This document shows positions 40,401 through 47,229 of a stretch of DNA of 49,912 bases, in pieces (the stretch's first letter is position 1; each line of letters begins with the position of its first letter). The stretch is from a virus, in IMG/VR virus record IMGVR_UViG_3300048031_000487, positions 1 to 49,912 of that record. One strand, given 5' to 3'. A model generated the notes under the pieces. It saw only the letters and a program-made list of their open reading frames with translations, searched no databases and was not told where the DNA came from. Both the position numbers and the translations under genes were made by a program.

Positions 40401-40659
40401 TCTGTTCGTAGATGGACTTCAACTCGGACTTGATCTCCTGCTCGTAGACAGGCAAAACGCGGTTCATCGTTGAGAGAGCGGTCGTAGGATCAACCTTCGC
40501 CTTCCCGGCCTCGTAAAGAGCCGCGATTGTGAAGTCGTCCACGGAGGCTTGCTTACGCAGGTGGGCCAGAATCGCACGACGCTCTTCGGAGCCTTTGGGA
40601 AGTGTGGAAGCCAACCGCGTGAGGGATGCGCGATCCGAGGAAGTCAAGAGGCGGGGCAT
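37441..40659 (-). CDS. Multi-module virion-type polyprotein with four LIRLAS modules and a ParB-like motif
   Basis: The ATG at 40659 (AGGAG upstream) gives 1072 residues. Four copies of the LIRLAS module lie at residues ~7-33, ~392-414, ~536-555 and ~1040-1063; the last is 9 residues from the C-terminus. They separate unlike segments: a helical part (40-380), a basic Lys/Glu linker with a small MFVIHKAGDRYVITMGD domain, a ParB/sulfiredoxin-like segment (AIISADNHILDGHHRWSASI, ~650-670), then Lys-rich and Pro/Asp-rich linkers (NPNPKGNDKDGDGKTNE). The DGHHRW motif is that of ParB-type CTPase/nuclease domains. The layout looks like several proteins joined by a shared tag. No protease domain is seen within it. 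Its place at the head of the virion block suggests an internal virion protein. Confidence 0.8.
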   Translation of the reverse strand: MPRLLTSSDRASLTRLASTLPKGSEERRAILAHLRKQASVDDFTIAALYEAGKAKVDPTTALSTMNRVLPVYEQEIKSELKSIYEQNLPKNQRNKAVAAASEKVLQTLIRDERLKQVAAGLLRAKVSPRDRTTYIYNRMVSQAAGVKGMDKATAEDLVQSILYPGVDAPNRDTPMLKGVSLPVLVGQKPGKFLESQGDTVSNLAKSMGARTKGVAKNWLRLTRAKSDLLDSGPDLAEVQEFVSAGDAALVLNDPVYLGEIIQRANLSSSPAQKAMMDLLIDAAADVDYWDSSGSPLFKPGKGEANKDTLTLSESAFVKWLKKNASPGTSIQSARRYGQLWGKVSPKLIAAAKELALEKTPRSKRVGPGSNISDPGIRSLYHEDVRGRRAALERRALIRLASSLPVGSEERRAILAGCEKLPEGPMRDNCEKKKEEGASDKKARENPRKKIERHMFVIHKAGDRYVITMGDPRKPGVKIRMRSPHKSDVTEYLEDIGVSKDGIFDMTREFGIPDTYSDFYMRMKRLASQRDLSNTSNALVRLAASLPKGSDGRKVILRTARDMKITQRDINKAKTLSGVDPVLAEYIVVSGHDDGDLRDDVIPMGKATESAGKLKPSQTTMQLPKTLGMALKMILGKSPFASGPGGDLGAIISADNHILDGHHRWSASIAAAGPGVSVGGYKAKLKGADLLKVLNIVTKGMFKRNRGNPGSGDIKAYTPANTKKALREMVEKGAYDLSTDEVREALTRLGGSVEEGIAKMSENIGAVSKAVPSWAPDRSDMPVINEKDLPATAQALNKGLVNWTSPHEKMAGEAIGNKAKTAKKFEKKKAAERARHLIFSSKDKAKDFVKSLDKNEVRGKFSVRKTKGWKTYSVVFTPVSYADTVAIMKHYKPEKKHYEDIAHIVASKTAGKGDVPDALKKHQFTSEDNPNPKGNDKDGDGKTNEPKPDFLKSKKAAYKPERGEVEDLRDALVAALGKKGVKAKGSVSSNAIMIGNDKYAIHGQFVEGPGLPAKGLRIQRPSRDAWLAEAVSAIVPHHSSKKAALVRLAAALPVGSDERKTILRMAAGDLKQA

Positions 40660-40759
40660 GAGAGGGCTCCTGTTTTTATGTGAAGAGGGCTTTACTGAGT
40701 CATTCGTATTGAACACATATTGAAACCGAAGATCCGGACTTTTTTAGTCCGAACCCCCA

Positions 40760-40783
40760 ATAAAAAACCCCCGGAAGGGGGTT
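40760..40783 (-). terminator. Rho-independent terminator on minus strand
   Basis: AACCCCC-GGAA-GGGGGTT forms a 7-bp GC-rich stem followed on the minus strand by TTTTTTATTGG. It would stop antisense transcription coming from the 41949-42248 gene through the sigma-like gene, shielding the virion operon. It touches the -35 box of the plus-strand promoter. Confidence 0.5.
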
Positions 40784-40810
40784 GACACAGCAACCCTCCT
40801 GTTTTATGCT
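40782..40810 (+). promoter_or_regulatory. Host-type sigma-70 promoter for the sigma-like gene
   Basis: TTGACA (40782-40787), a 17-base spacer and TATGCT (40805-40810) make a good sigma-70 promoter, about 65 bases before the ATG at 40875. The perfect -35 box and standard spacing suggest early transcription by unmodified host RNA polymerase. Confidence 0.7.
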
Positions 40811-40874
40811 TCTCTGGTCACGACCTGCACCGCTTCGTAAGAGCACCTTGCCTCGTCCCGACCACGGAGAAAAA

Positions 40875-41957
40875 ATGAAAGACCCAAACCGCACCCGCTG
40901 TGTGCTGTCCCTCCTCGCAGACCTCGACACCGCAGCAGATCTGGAAGGTCAGATCCGAGACTGGATTTCCCACCGCTGCACGGAGACGGGTCAGCCCCGG
41001 TCTCGTGTTGGTCGCGATCTGATCCACCGCAATGGCTACTCTGGTATCGCTGACCTCGCAGAAGCACTCAAGGCTGCGCTGAGCGGTGATCTGAGCAAGG
41101 TGCTGAGCCACACCCGCCTTCAGGACCAGGAAGAGGTCAGGACTGCCCTGGAAGCCCTGACCTCCGATCCCGCAGCCCCCACCAGTAAGGAGTGGTGCGA
41201 GCCTCGGATCAATAAAATCCTGGGCTGTGTGGTGTCGGCTCACGTCGCCCGTACTGGCGCGGACTACTCAGAGACACTGGGTCAGGCGGGCGAGTGGCTT
41301 ACCCTGATGATGGCGCGTGGCTATTTTGATGCGCTGCTTAGCGATATCGGGACCGTCCCAAAAACGATCCTGCGGAACTCGTTTTTGCACTTTACCACGA
41401 AAGCACGACAGCGGAGTGCTCAGGATGCCCTGCACCGGGACCGGGGAGCACGAACCGCCACGGAGATCACAAGACGACGGTCTTCTGGGCAGGAGGATTA
41501 CATCATGCACGGTGCGGAGCAGATCCCGGTCCACGGGCACAAGGCAATCTCCCACAAAGAGGCCGACTCGGGACGAATCACATACGAATTCGTGAGTGCC
41601 CAAAAAAGTGCCGAAGATCACCTCCTCCGTGAAGAGCGTATCAAGGAAGCCGAGAGGCTGATCTCAGCCCGTCACCGGGGATCAGCGGATCGCTATTGTC
41701 ATGTCTTCCGCTTAATGTCCAAGGGGCTGGACAAGCGCGAGATTGCCGTGCAACTCGGTGTGGCTGAGTGCCGTGCCTCGACCCTGATGTCTCGCGTCCG
41801 AAAGGCTCTACAGAGCGGAGAGGTCACCCGCCGTCAGGCTGACCGGGTACTCCGCATGGTCGCGGAAGGGGTCACGGATCGTGACGTGCAACAAAAGGCA
41901 TTGCGGATCGACCGACCCGAGATGCGAAAGATTCTCGCGTACCTCGATCTACTCTGA
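40875..41957 (+). CDS. Sigma-70-like regulator (360 aa)
   Basis: The ATG at 40875 has CGGAG upstream. The middle of the protein resembles sigma region 2 (ETLGQAGEWLTLMMARGYFD; ILRNSFLHFTTKARQRSAQD then ALHRDRG). Residues ~273-310 (YCHVFRLMSKGLDKREIAVQ, LGVAECRASTLMSRVRKAL) form a region 4/LuxR-type helix-turn-helix, and a second helical repeat follows (QADRVLRMVAEGVTDRDVQQ). It is best described as a divergent phage sigma factor; a two-domain DNA-binding regulator is possible. It stands behind a host-type promoter and so could be an early switch for later genes, perhaps for the TCCTATA-type motifs. It is divergent from the virion operon. Confidence 0.65.
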   Translation: MKDPNRTRCVLSLLADLDTAADLEGQIRDWISHRCTETGQPRSRVGRDLIHRNGYSGIADLAEALKAALSGDLSKVLSHTRLQDQEEVRTALEALTSDPAAPTSKEWCEPRINKILGCVVSAHVARTGADYSETLGQAGEWLTLMMARGYFDALLSDIGTVPKTILRNSFLHFTTKARQRSAQDALHRDRGARTATEITRRRSSGQEDYIMHGAEQIPVHGHKAISHKEADSGRITYEFVSAQKSAEDHLLREERIKEAERLISARHRGSADRYCHVFRLMSKGLDKREIAVQLGVAECRASTLMSRVRKALQSGEVTRRQADRVLRMVAEGVTDRDVQQKALRIDRPEMRKILAYLDLL

Positions 41958-42248
41958 GATCTCCGGTTGCGTTGAGATCGGCGAGAGGGGGGAAGAGACC
42001 GGGCTACGGTCCTCCTCAACCACAGACAGCCCCTCGACAAGAACCCCAAGGGTCACCAAACCTGACGGGTCGTAGACCAGCAGGGATCCACCCATCCATT
42101 CCACGTTGCGGGCTGACAGCAACGCGGAACCAAAACCCCGCACGATACCGCCCGCGAACGAGAGGGCTTCCTCTGCGTCGGGTAAGGAATCAACCAAGCG
42201 GGTTGGTTTGAGGGTTTTGACCTCTACTACCCAAACACGGTAGCCCAT
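41949..42248 (-). CDS. Hypothetical protein (99 aa)
   Basis: The ATG at 42248 has AGGGG upstream. The product MGYRVWVVEVKTLKPTRLVD then SLPDAEEALSFAGGIVRGFG looks like a compact alpha/beta domain, with an acidic Ser/Pro-rich tail. No motif is recognised. It converges on the sigma-like gene with a 9-base overlap. A terminator 1.1 kb downstream at 40760 is the first clear stop on its strand. Confidence 0.65.
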   Translation of the reverse strand: MGYRVWVVEVKTLKPTRLVDSLPDAEEALSFAGGIVRGFGSALLSARNVEWMGGSLLVYDPSGLVTLGVLVEGLSVVEEDRSPVSSPLSPISTQPEISE

Positions 42249-42548
42249 GGTGTCACCCCTATCGGTTTGCGTCAGCCTCTTGGCTTGAGTACAAGATACC
42301 CGAAGGTTGGCCCGATGAGGGTCAAAGTCTTGATCCTCAAGGTCATTTCGGCCCCCTCCCCAAAAGGGGTGAGCCGTCTGAACCAACAGGAGTCAAGATC
42401 GGGGAAACCCGAAGGTCAAGGAACAGCCTCTCCTTCACGTTCTTTCCCAGCAACGGAACTTACAAGGGTTAGCCCCCACCCCCCTGTGACCCCCTCGACT
42501 GACAACCGAGGATCAGGACACAGAGGGACGGGCTCTCGGAACCAACTC

Positions 42549-42630
42549 TGGTCGGCCCTCTTGGTTCACCTTCTGATCTATCTCAATCTGGGAGAGGGAT
42601 TCAGGAACCAAGAGGAAGGCACGCTGACCA
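42549..42630 (+). ncRNA. Candidate structured RNA element (long hairpin)
   Basis: CCTCTTGGTTC (42557-42567) pairs perfectly with GAACCAAGAGG (42605-42615). Outside this, TGGTCGGC (42549-42556) pairs with GCTGACCA (42623-42630) with one G-U. The two stems total 19 pairs around a 37-base loop and an asymmetric 7-base bulge. It lacks a T-run and has no tRNA features. The strand is uncertain as the stem exists on both. Confidence 0.35.
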
Positions 42631-42758
42631 AGCGGTCGGGTTCTTCAACCGCGAGACAATCCTCCACCTCTTCTTCGCTTTGGGTATCAGAAGAAGATCT
42701 AAGAATTCTTAGTAGGAGGGAAACCGAAGGTTGACCGATTTAACAATCAGACAACGAC

Positions 42759-42851
42759 GACTACTTCTCCTACAACTACTTCTCCTACTCCTACGACTAC
42801 TTCTTCTACGACTACCAGTACAAGTAAGACCAAGACGACAACCAAGACGAC
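42759..42851. repeat. Imperfect short tandem repeats (GACTACTTCTCCTAC type)
   Basis: GACTACTTCTCCTAC, AACTACTTCTCCTAC plus TCCTAC, and GACTACTTCTTCTAC follow one another (42759-42809). ACCAAGACGAC is then repeated at 42829 and 42841. The top strand is almost free of G in the first part, giving a strong strand bias and a 3-base rhythm. One frame is Thr/Ser-rich, one Leu-rich, one Tyr/Phe/Asp-rich; only the Leu-rich frame has a possible start (TTG at 42731). Confidence 0.6.
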
Positions 42852-42904
42852 CTGGATAGATACTCTATCTTAGAGATACCTATGTCTAAGGAGGAGCCTC
42901 AATT

Positions 42905-43417
42905 ATGGGTCGTGCTGACTACCGTGGGGGGAAAGCCCCTATTAGAACGGCTGTGGAGTTGAGCCAGATCCTCCCGATCCCCCTGTTCCTCTTGGTAGAG
43001 GGCTACGCCAGTAAGATCTTCCCCACGACGAATCCTGCCAGCCCCTCTGTGGCTGCGGGGATTATCGCCGGGAAAACGATCCCTGCTACGTTGAGACCCC
43101 AGATGAGGAATGTCCTCCCTGTCTGGATTCATTGGACTCAGTGGCGTGATGTCGTTGTACCGTTGTTAGAGGATGAGCGTGTCACCTCATGGAAAGGGGT
43201 CTTGATCGCCTTGGGTGATCTCTTGGATCTCCCCGCTGACGTGTATGGACCTGATGGGGTCATCGTCTTCAACAAGGGTGCTCCGGTAGGCTTCTCCTCT
43301 GGGTCGAGTAAGACACCAAGCAACCTGTATGCCCCCATCTGTGGGAAGAAGGCACAGCAGTTGATCGAACAGTACAGCCTCTTGATTCTTGAGAGGGCTC
43401 AAACCGCAGGGTACTGA
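42905..43417 (+). CDS. Hypothetical protein (170 aa)
   Basis: A strong AAGGAGGAG site precedes the ATG. The product contains ELSQILPIPLFLLVEGYASK, VAAGIIAGKTIPATLRPQMR and WTQWRDVVVPLLEDERVTSW, giving a mixed alpha/beta protein without a clear membrane segment. The VAAGIIAGKTIPATLRPQ part recalls the turn of a helix-turn-helix, but I do not recognise a family. It is the first gene after the long non-coding region and is followed by a small zinc protein and the delta' and delta genes, so it may belong to the replication operon. Confidence 0.75.
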   Translation: MGRADYRGGKAPIRTAVELSQILPIPLFLLVEGYASKIFPTTNPASPSVAAGIIAGKTIPATLRPQMRNVLPVWIHWTQWRDVVVPLLEDERVTSWKGVLIALGDLLDLPADVYGPDGVIVFNKGAPVGFSSGSSKTPSNLYAPICGKKAQQLIEQYSLLILERAQTAGY

Positions 43418-43455
43418 AACCGGGGGGTCTTCCACCTTCTTGTTTGGGTACTCTC
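43418..43455 (+). promoter_or_regulatory. Recurring leader motif on the plus strand
   Basis: ACCGGGGGGTCTTCC, a spacer and GGGTACTC precede the AGGAG of the gene at 43477. This is the same order of elements seen on the minus strand before several minus-strand genes, so the motif follows gene direction. Confidence 0.35.
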
Positions 43456-43476
43456 TTCTCATAGGAGAGTCCTAAA

Positions 43477-43656
43477 ATGAAAAGGGTATCTAAAGCAGGC
43501 GACAAGGTATGGGTCTCCTGTCGAGCCTCTTCCGCCTGTGAAGGGACTCAGGCTGAGTTGTTGATCAAGGCGAGGATTCCACCCACTTCGGGTGGGGGAA
43601 CCGCCCTGCACTACAGATGCCTGAAGTGCAAGAAGCGATTCTTGGTGCGTTACTGA
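43477..43656 (+). CDS. Small zinc-ribbon-like protein (59 aa)
   Basis: An ATG with AGGAG upstream opens a 59-residue frame: MKRVSKAGDKVWVSCRAS, then ACEG, and near the end HYRCLKCKKRF. Cys15, Cys21, Cys48 and Cys51 can bind one zinc. The final stop overlaps the next ATG (TGATG), so it is coupled to the delta'-like gene. The compact beta layout (VWVSC...LHYRCLKC) resembles zinc ribbons used in nucleic-acid binding. The function is unknown. Confidence 0.75.
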   Translation: MKRVSKAGDKVWVSCRASSACEGTQAELLIKARIPPTSGGGTALHYRCLKCKKRFLVRY

Positions 43657-44276
43657 TGCCGAGCCCTGTCCTGCTTCATGGACCCCAAGCCAGAGCAACC
43701 GCTGTCGCACTCGCCCAGAAGATCGGAAGGCTGATTTCTGACCCTTTCGGAGATCAGGGACTCAAGGCTGACGATTCCCGTAAGATCGTTGTTCTTGCCG
43801 GAAACGCGGGTGTGGGTGATCTCCCCCCCGTGGTTATCGTTGGTCCTCTGGATCGTGCGACACCGGAAGCGGGTGACGCTCTACTCAAGACCCTTGAAGA
43901 TCTCTCATCCGGGCCTCTCAAAATCATCTTGTGGGCGGACTACTCTGGAGGGGTCATCGGAACGATCCGATCCCGTGCCCTTGAGCAGTGGTGTCCCCCT
44001 GATGAAAGATGGGTCAGTCCCTTCATGGATAGTGCCGCAGAGGCTCTGTACGAAGCCTGGGTCCAACGTGACCCCTTATCCTGCATGGGCACTCTCCGAG
44101 AGCACTCCCGCGACTGGATGCCCCTCCTACAAGGCTTCTGTGAGTTCCTTGCGGAGCGTCAAGTCAGCGACCCCTTGACGGCATCTATCTGGGATACCGT
44201 TCGACCTCTCCTAAACGGCAAAGGCTCATATCTGTCCGCTGTCTCCGCAATTCTTGAAGTCTTGGAGCAGAGATGA
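43656..44276 (+). CDS. holB: Clamp-loader delta'-like subunit
   Basis: The ATG at 43656 (TGATG coupling) gives 206 residues starting MPSPVLLHGPQARATAVALA. It carries the delta' hallmarks PPVVIVGPLDRATPEAGDAL followed by LKTLEDLSSGPLKIILWADY and TIRSRALEQW, that is the Walker B-like region, ALLKTLE, and the SRx motif. The P-loop is degenerate (GPQARAT), as in delta' subunits that do not hydrolyse ATP. It would form the clamp loader with DnaX and delta. At 206 residues it is short for HolB (about 330) and lacks most of the C-terminal collar domain. Confidence 0.75.
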   Translation: MPSPVLLHGPQARATAVALAQKIGRLISDPFGDQGLKADDSRKIVVLAGNAGVGDLPPVVIVGPLDRATPEAGDALLKTLEDLSSGPLKIILWADYSGGVIGTIRSRALEQWCPPDERWVSPFMDSAAEALYEAWVQRDPLSCMGTLREHSRDWMPLLQGFCEFLAERQVSDPLTASIWDTVRPLLNGKGSYLSAVSAILEVLEQR

Positions 44277-45280
44277 AGATCCCATGGTCCACCAAAGGAC
44301 CACCTCCTGTCTTGATGGTTTCGGGAGACAACTACTATCTGAGGAAACGCCTGATCCGGTACTGGGTTGAAGGTGCCCGCAAAAATCAGTACGAAGTGAT
44401 CACGGCGTCGTCAGATGGTGATGTGATCACGGGGGTTTCGATGGGAGGAACGTTTGGTACGCCGACACTGATTCGGATTCAGGCTTCCGAGGTCTCACTT
44501 GAAATCGTCCAGGAGCACCTGACCGAATCCCCCTCTAAGATCTGTTTACTGATCGAGATTGGGGGCTTGGTGAAGACCAAGCATCACAAGGCATTGGTGG
44601 CTCTGGTTCCAGCAAAGCAGCACACCACGTACCAAATCCCTGCTAAGAAGGCAGACCGTCACACTCAGGGTGTTTCATTCCTCCGTAAAGAGTCCGACAG
44701 GCTTTTTCAGAAGAAGGACACACTGAACAAGAAATTCGCTCAGGCAATCGTGTCGGCTGTCGGGGATGACCTCGGTGTGCTGGCATTTGAGGTAGATAAG
44801 TATGCGACTCTTGCCCGTTCTCGGGGCGTGACGGAGATCAAGATCGAGCACATCAAGGCACTGATCCGCCCCTCTTCCGATACCGACATGCAGCCGCTCC
44901 GGGATGCGTTTGCACGAGCAGATGTGAAGGGCACGGCACGGGCATTGGAGAAAATCCACAGGAAGATGGTAGGTGACCCCACCATGCTCCTCTTGAGAGC
45001 CCGAGGTGGACCCGCTGACCTCGCGTTCCAATGGCTTCAGGCTGCGACCCTCTTGGAGCAGGGTGCCCGTGCGGACGATATCGCCATGACTATTGGCTCT
45101 CCTACGTGGGCCGTTGAGCGAAACATTATTCCTGCGGCAAAGCGTTGGAAGAAAAAGAACCTGATGATCTTGATCAAAGATCTGGCTCGTGTTGATCGCG
45201 GGGTTTTTACCGGGGTTCCTTCCCCATGGGTAGCGTGTACGAGCGCCCTCTTGAAAGGATGTCTGTCGGTAGCCCGTTGA
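44273..45280 (+). CDS. holA: Clamp-loader delta-like subunit
   Basis: The 335-residue length fits HolA. The N-terminus (PPVLMVSGDNYYLRKRLIRY) matches the 'hGxexyLxxxhl' start of delta. It continues with the typical delta segments LAFEVDKYATLARSRGVTEI (the ELxKL helix) and IKIEHIKALI, and the C-terminal collar helices (FQWLQAATLLEQGARADDIA; RNIIPAAKRWKKKNLMILIK). Delta is the subunit that opens the clamp. It overlaps holB by 4 bases (ATGA) with GGAG upstream. The assignment is by architecture, supported by the adjacent delta' gene. Confidence 0.75.
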   Translation: MKIPWSTKGPPPVLMVSGDNYYLRKRLIRYWVEGARKNQYEVITASSDGDVITGVSMGGTFGTPTLIRIQASEVSLEIVQEHLTESPSKICLLIEIGGLVKTKHHKALVALVPAKQHTTYQIPAKKADRHTQGVSFLRKESDRLFQKKDTLNKKFAQAIVSAVGDDLGVLAFEVDKYATLARSRGVTEIKIEHIKALIRPSSDTDMQPLRDAFARADVKGTARALEKIHRKMVGDPTMLLLRARGGPADLAFQWLQAATLLEQGARADDIAMTIGSPTWAVERNIIPAAKRWKKKNLMILIKDLARVDRGVFTGVPSPWVACTSALLKGCLSVAR

Positions 45281-45369
45281 TTGCTACAGACATGAGGGCA
45301 GTATTTCCGGCATCTGCTAAGGCAGAGGTTTTGGTGCCTTCAAAAACAAAGAAAAAAGAGGTGTGGGCC

Positions 45370-47229
45370 ATGCGTTTTGAGGTGAGTGAAAACCAATCCC
45401 CCTTGAGCCTTGATCCCAGTCCTTACCCCGGTGACACACCCGAGGAATCTTTAAAGTCAACTTCGTACCACGGTATTCATCTTGACTTGTCACGCGATCA
45501 GCAGATCACACCCTTCGCGATGAGCCTTCTTCGGGCGTACTACATGAAGGAGAAAGACACCTCACCGCAGGAATCCTTCGCCCGTGCCGCCATTGCCTAC
45601 TGTGACGGGGATTTGGACTTTGCCCAGCGCATCTATGACTACGCCAGCAAAGGCTGGTTTATGTTCTCGTCCCCCGTTCTGTCGAACGCAGTGCTTCCCG
45701 GCGAGGTGTGGAAGGCGCTACCGATCTCGTGCTTCTTGGCTTACGTCCCAGACACGCTGGAAGGGCTGATCACACACTCCTCTGAACTGCGGTGGCTGAG
45801 TGTCAAGGGTGGAGGGGTCGGAGGTCACTGGTCTGCCGTGCGGTCGGTCAGCGGCAAGAGCCCCGGACCGATCCCGTTCCTGAAGACCGTCGATGCCGAC
45901 ATGACAGCGTACCGTCAGGGCACCACCCGCAAGGGTTCCTACGCGGCGTACCTCGATGTCTCGCATCCCGACGTGCTGGAGTTCCTTCAGATGCGGCTCC
46001 CGACGGGAGGTGATCCCAACCGCAAGTGCTTGAACCTGCACAACGCGCTGAACATCAGCGATGACTTCATGGAAGCCTGCATTGCGGGCAAGGAATGGCA
46101 CCTCCGTGATCCCGCTGATGGTGAGATCCGAGACACGATGCCCGCCCGCGAGTTGTTTGAGCGCATCCTTGAGGTCCGGTCCCGTACAGGTGAGCCGTAC
46201 TTGAACTTCATCGACGCTGCGAACCGGGGGCTCCCACAGCCCTTGAAGGATCTGGGGCTCAAGATCAACGGCTCAAATCTGTGCAATGAAATTCACCTCC
46301 CCACTTCAGAAGACCGCACAGCGGTTTGCTGCCTGTCGAGCCTGAATCTGGCCCTCTACGATGAGTGGAAGGACACCTCGCTGGTTCGTGATCTCATCAA
46401 GATGCTGGACAACGTACTGGAGGTCTTCATTCAGCAGGCCCCTGACGACCTCTCGCGGGCCAAGTACAGCGCGACCCGTGAGAGATCTCTGGGGTTAGGT
46501 GCGATGGGATTCCATGCGTACCTCCAGAAGAACAGGATCCCGTGGGAAAGTGCCATGGCGAAGGGTCAGAACCTTCAGATGTTCCGGCACATACAGGCTG
46601 AAGCGGAGGCTTCCACAAAGATGCTCGCCACCGAGAGGGGTGAGTATCTGGACGGCATCGGCTCAAACCGCCGGAACGCCCACCTCCTCGCCATCGCCCC
46701 CAATGCGAACTCGTCCATCCTGCTGAATATCAGCCCCAGCATCGAGCCGTGGAAGTCCAACGCCTACACGCACAGAACGAGAGCCGGATCCCACCAAGTG
46801 AGGAACCCTGCTCTCGTTTCCCTTTTGACGGAGCGGATTTCTGATCCCATCGAGCGGGAAAAAGTCTGGTCGAGCATCACAACCAACGCAGGATCCGTCC
46901 AGCACCTCGATGATGACCTCCTGAGCGAGTGGGAGAGGGAAGTCTTCAAGACCGCTTTTGAGATCGATCAGCGGTGGGTCGTCGGTCACGCGGCTGACCG
47001 TCAACCGTACATCTGCCAGGGGCAGAGTGTGAACCTGTTCTTTCCTGCTGGTGTTGACCGACACTATGTCCTTCAGACACACATCAAGGCATGGAAGGAA
47101 GGACTCAAGGGTCTTTACTACCTCCGCACCACCGCTGGGGTAGATGCAGACAAGGTGAGCGCGAAGATCGAGCGTGTCGCCCTCAAAGATTACGTCGAAG
47201 ACGAGGAGTGCCTTTCATGCCAGGGTTGA
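45370..47229 (+). CDS. nrdA: Class I ribonucleotide reductase, large (alpha) subunit
   Basis: The proposed ATG at 45370 has GAGG upstream (619 residues); an in-frame ATG at 45292 is possible. Key residues are present: the first redox Cys (ISCFLAY), the active-site Asn-Cys-Glu (NGSNLCNEIHLP), the second redox Cys (TAVCCLSSLNLA), the radical-transfer Tyr pair (LKGLYYLRTT) and the C-terminal CLSC pair (C614, C617) that exchanges with thioredoxin or glutaredoxin. The N-terminal ATP-cone regulatory domain is missing, so allosteric activity control may be lost, as in several phage enzymes. It reduces ribonucleotides to make dNTPs. nrdB overlaps by 13 bases. Confidence 0.93.
   Translation: MRFEVSENQSPLSLDPSPYPGDTPEESLKSTSYHGIHLDLSRDQQITPFAMSLLRAYYMKEKDTSPQESFARAAIAYCDGDLDFAQRIYDYASKGWFMFSSPVLSNAVLPGEVWKALPISCFLAYVPDTLEGLITHSSELRWLSVKGGGVGGHWSAVRSVSGKSPGPIPFLKTVDADMTAYRQGTTRKGSYAAYLDVSHPDVLEFLQMRLPTGGDPNRKCLNLHNALNISDDFMEACIAGKEWHLRDPADGEIRDTMPARELFERILEVRSRTGEPYLNFIDAANRGLPQPLKDLGLKINGSNLCNEIHLPTSEDRTAVCCLSSLNLALYDEWKDTSLVRDLIKMLDNVLEVFIQQAPDDLSRAKYSATRERSLGLGAMGFHAYLQKNRIPWESAMAKGQNLQMFRHIQAEAEASTKMLATERGEYLDGIGSNRRNAHLLAIAPNANSSILLNISPSIEPWKSNAYTHRTRAGSHQVRNPALVSLLTERISDPIEREKVWSSITTNAGSVQHLDDDLLSEWEREVFKTAFEIDQRWVVGHAADRQPYICQGQSVNLFFPAGVDRHYVLQTHIKAWKEGLKGLYYLRTTAGVDADKVSAKIERVALKDYVEDEECLSCQG

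Larger units (their letters stand above)
42249..42904. other. 656-base region with no convincing protein gene
   Basis: This is by far the longest gap in an otherwise gapless window, between divergently transcribed genes. It contains several hairpins (for example CCCC-AAAA-GGGG at 42357-42368, CCTCG/CGAGG near 42495, and the long one at 42549-42630), a perfect palindrome CTAAGAATTCTTAG (42699-42712), and the repeat at 42759-42851. A plus-strand frame (ATG at 42315 to 42734) is open but Ser/Arg/Gly-rich and lacks a ribosome site, so I do not call it. It could be a non-coding RNA, replication origin or packaging region. Confidence 0.6.

Noticed and set aside
42315-42734. Open plus-strand frame of ~140 codons in the long intergenic region
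   Set aside because: No good ribosome site. The composition is Ser/Arg/Gly-rich with no domain, and it crosses the long hairpin and palindrome, which suggest non-coding DNA.
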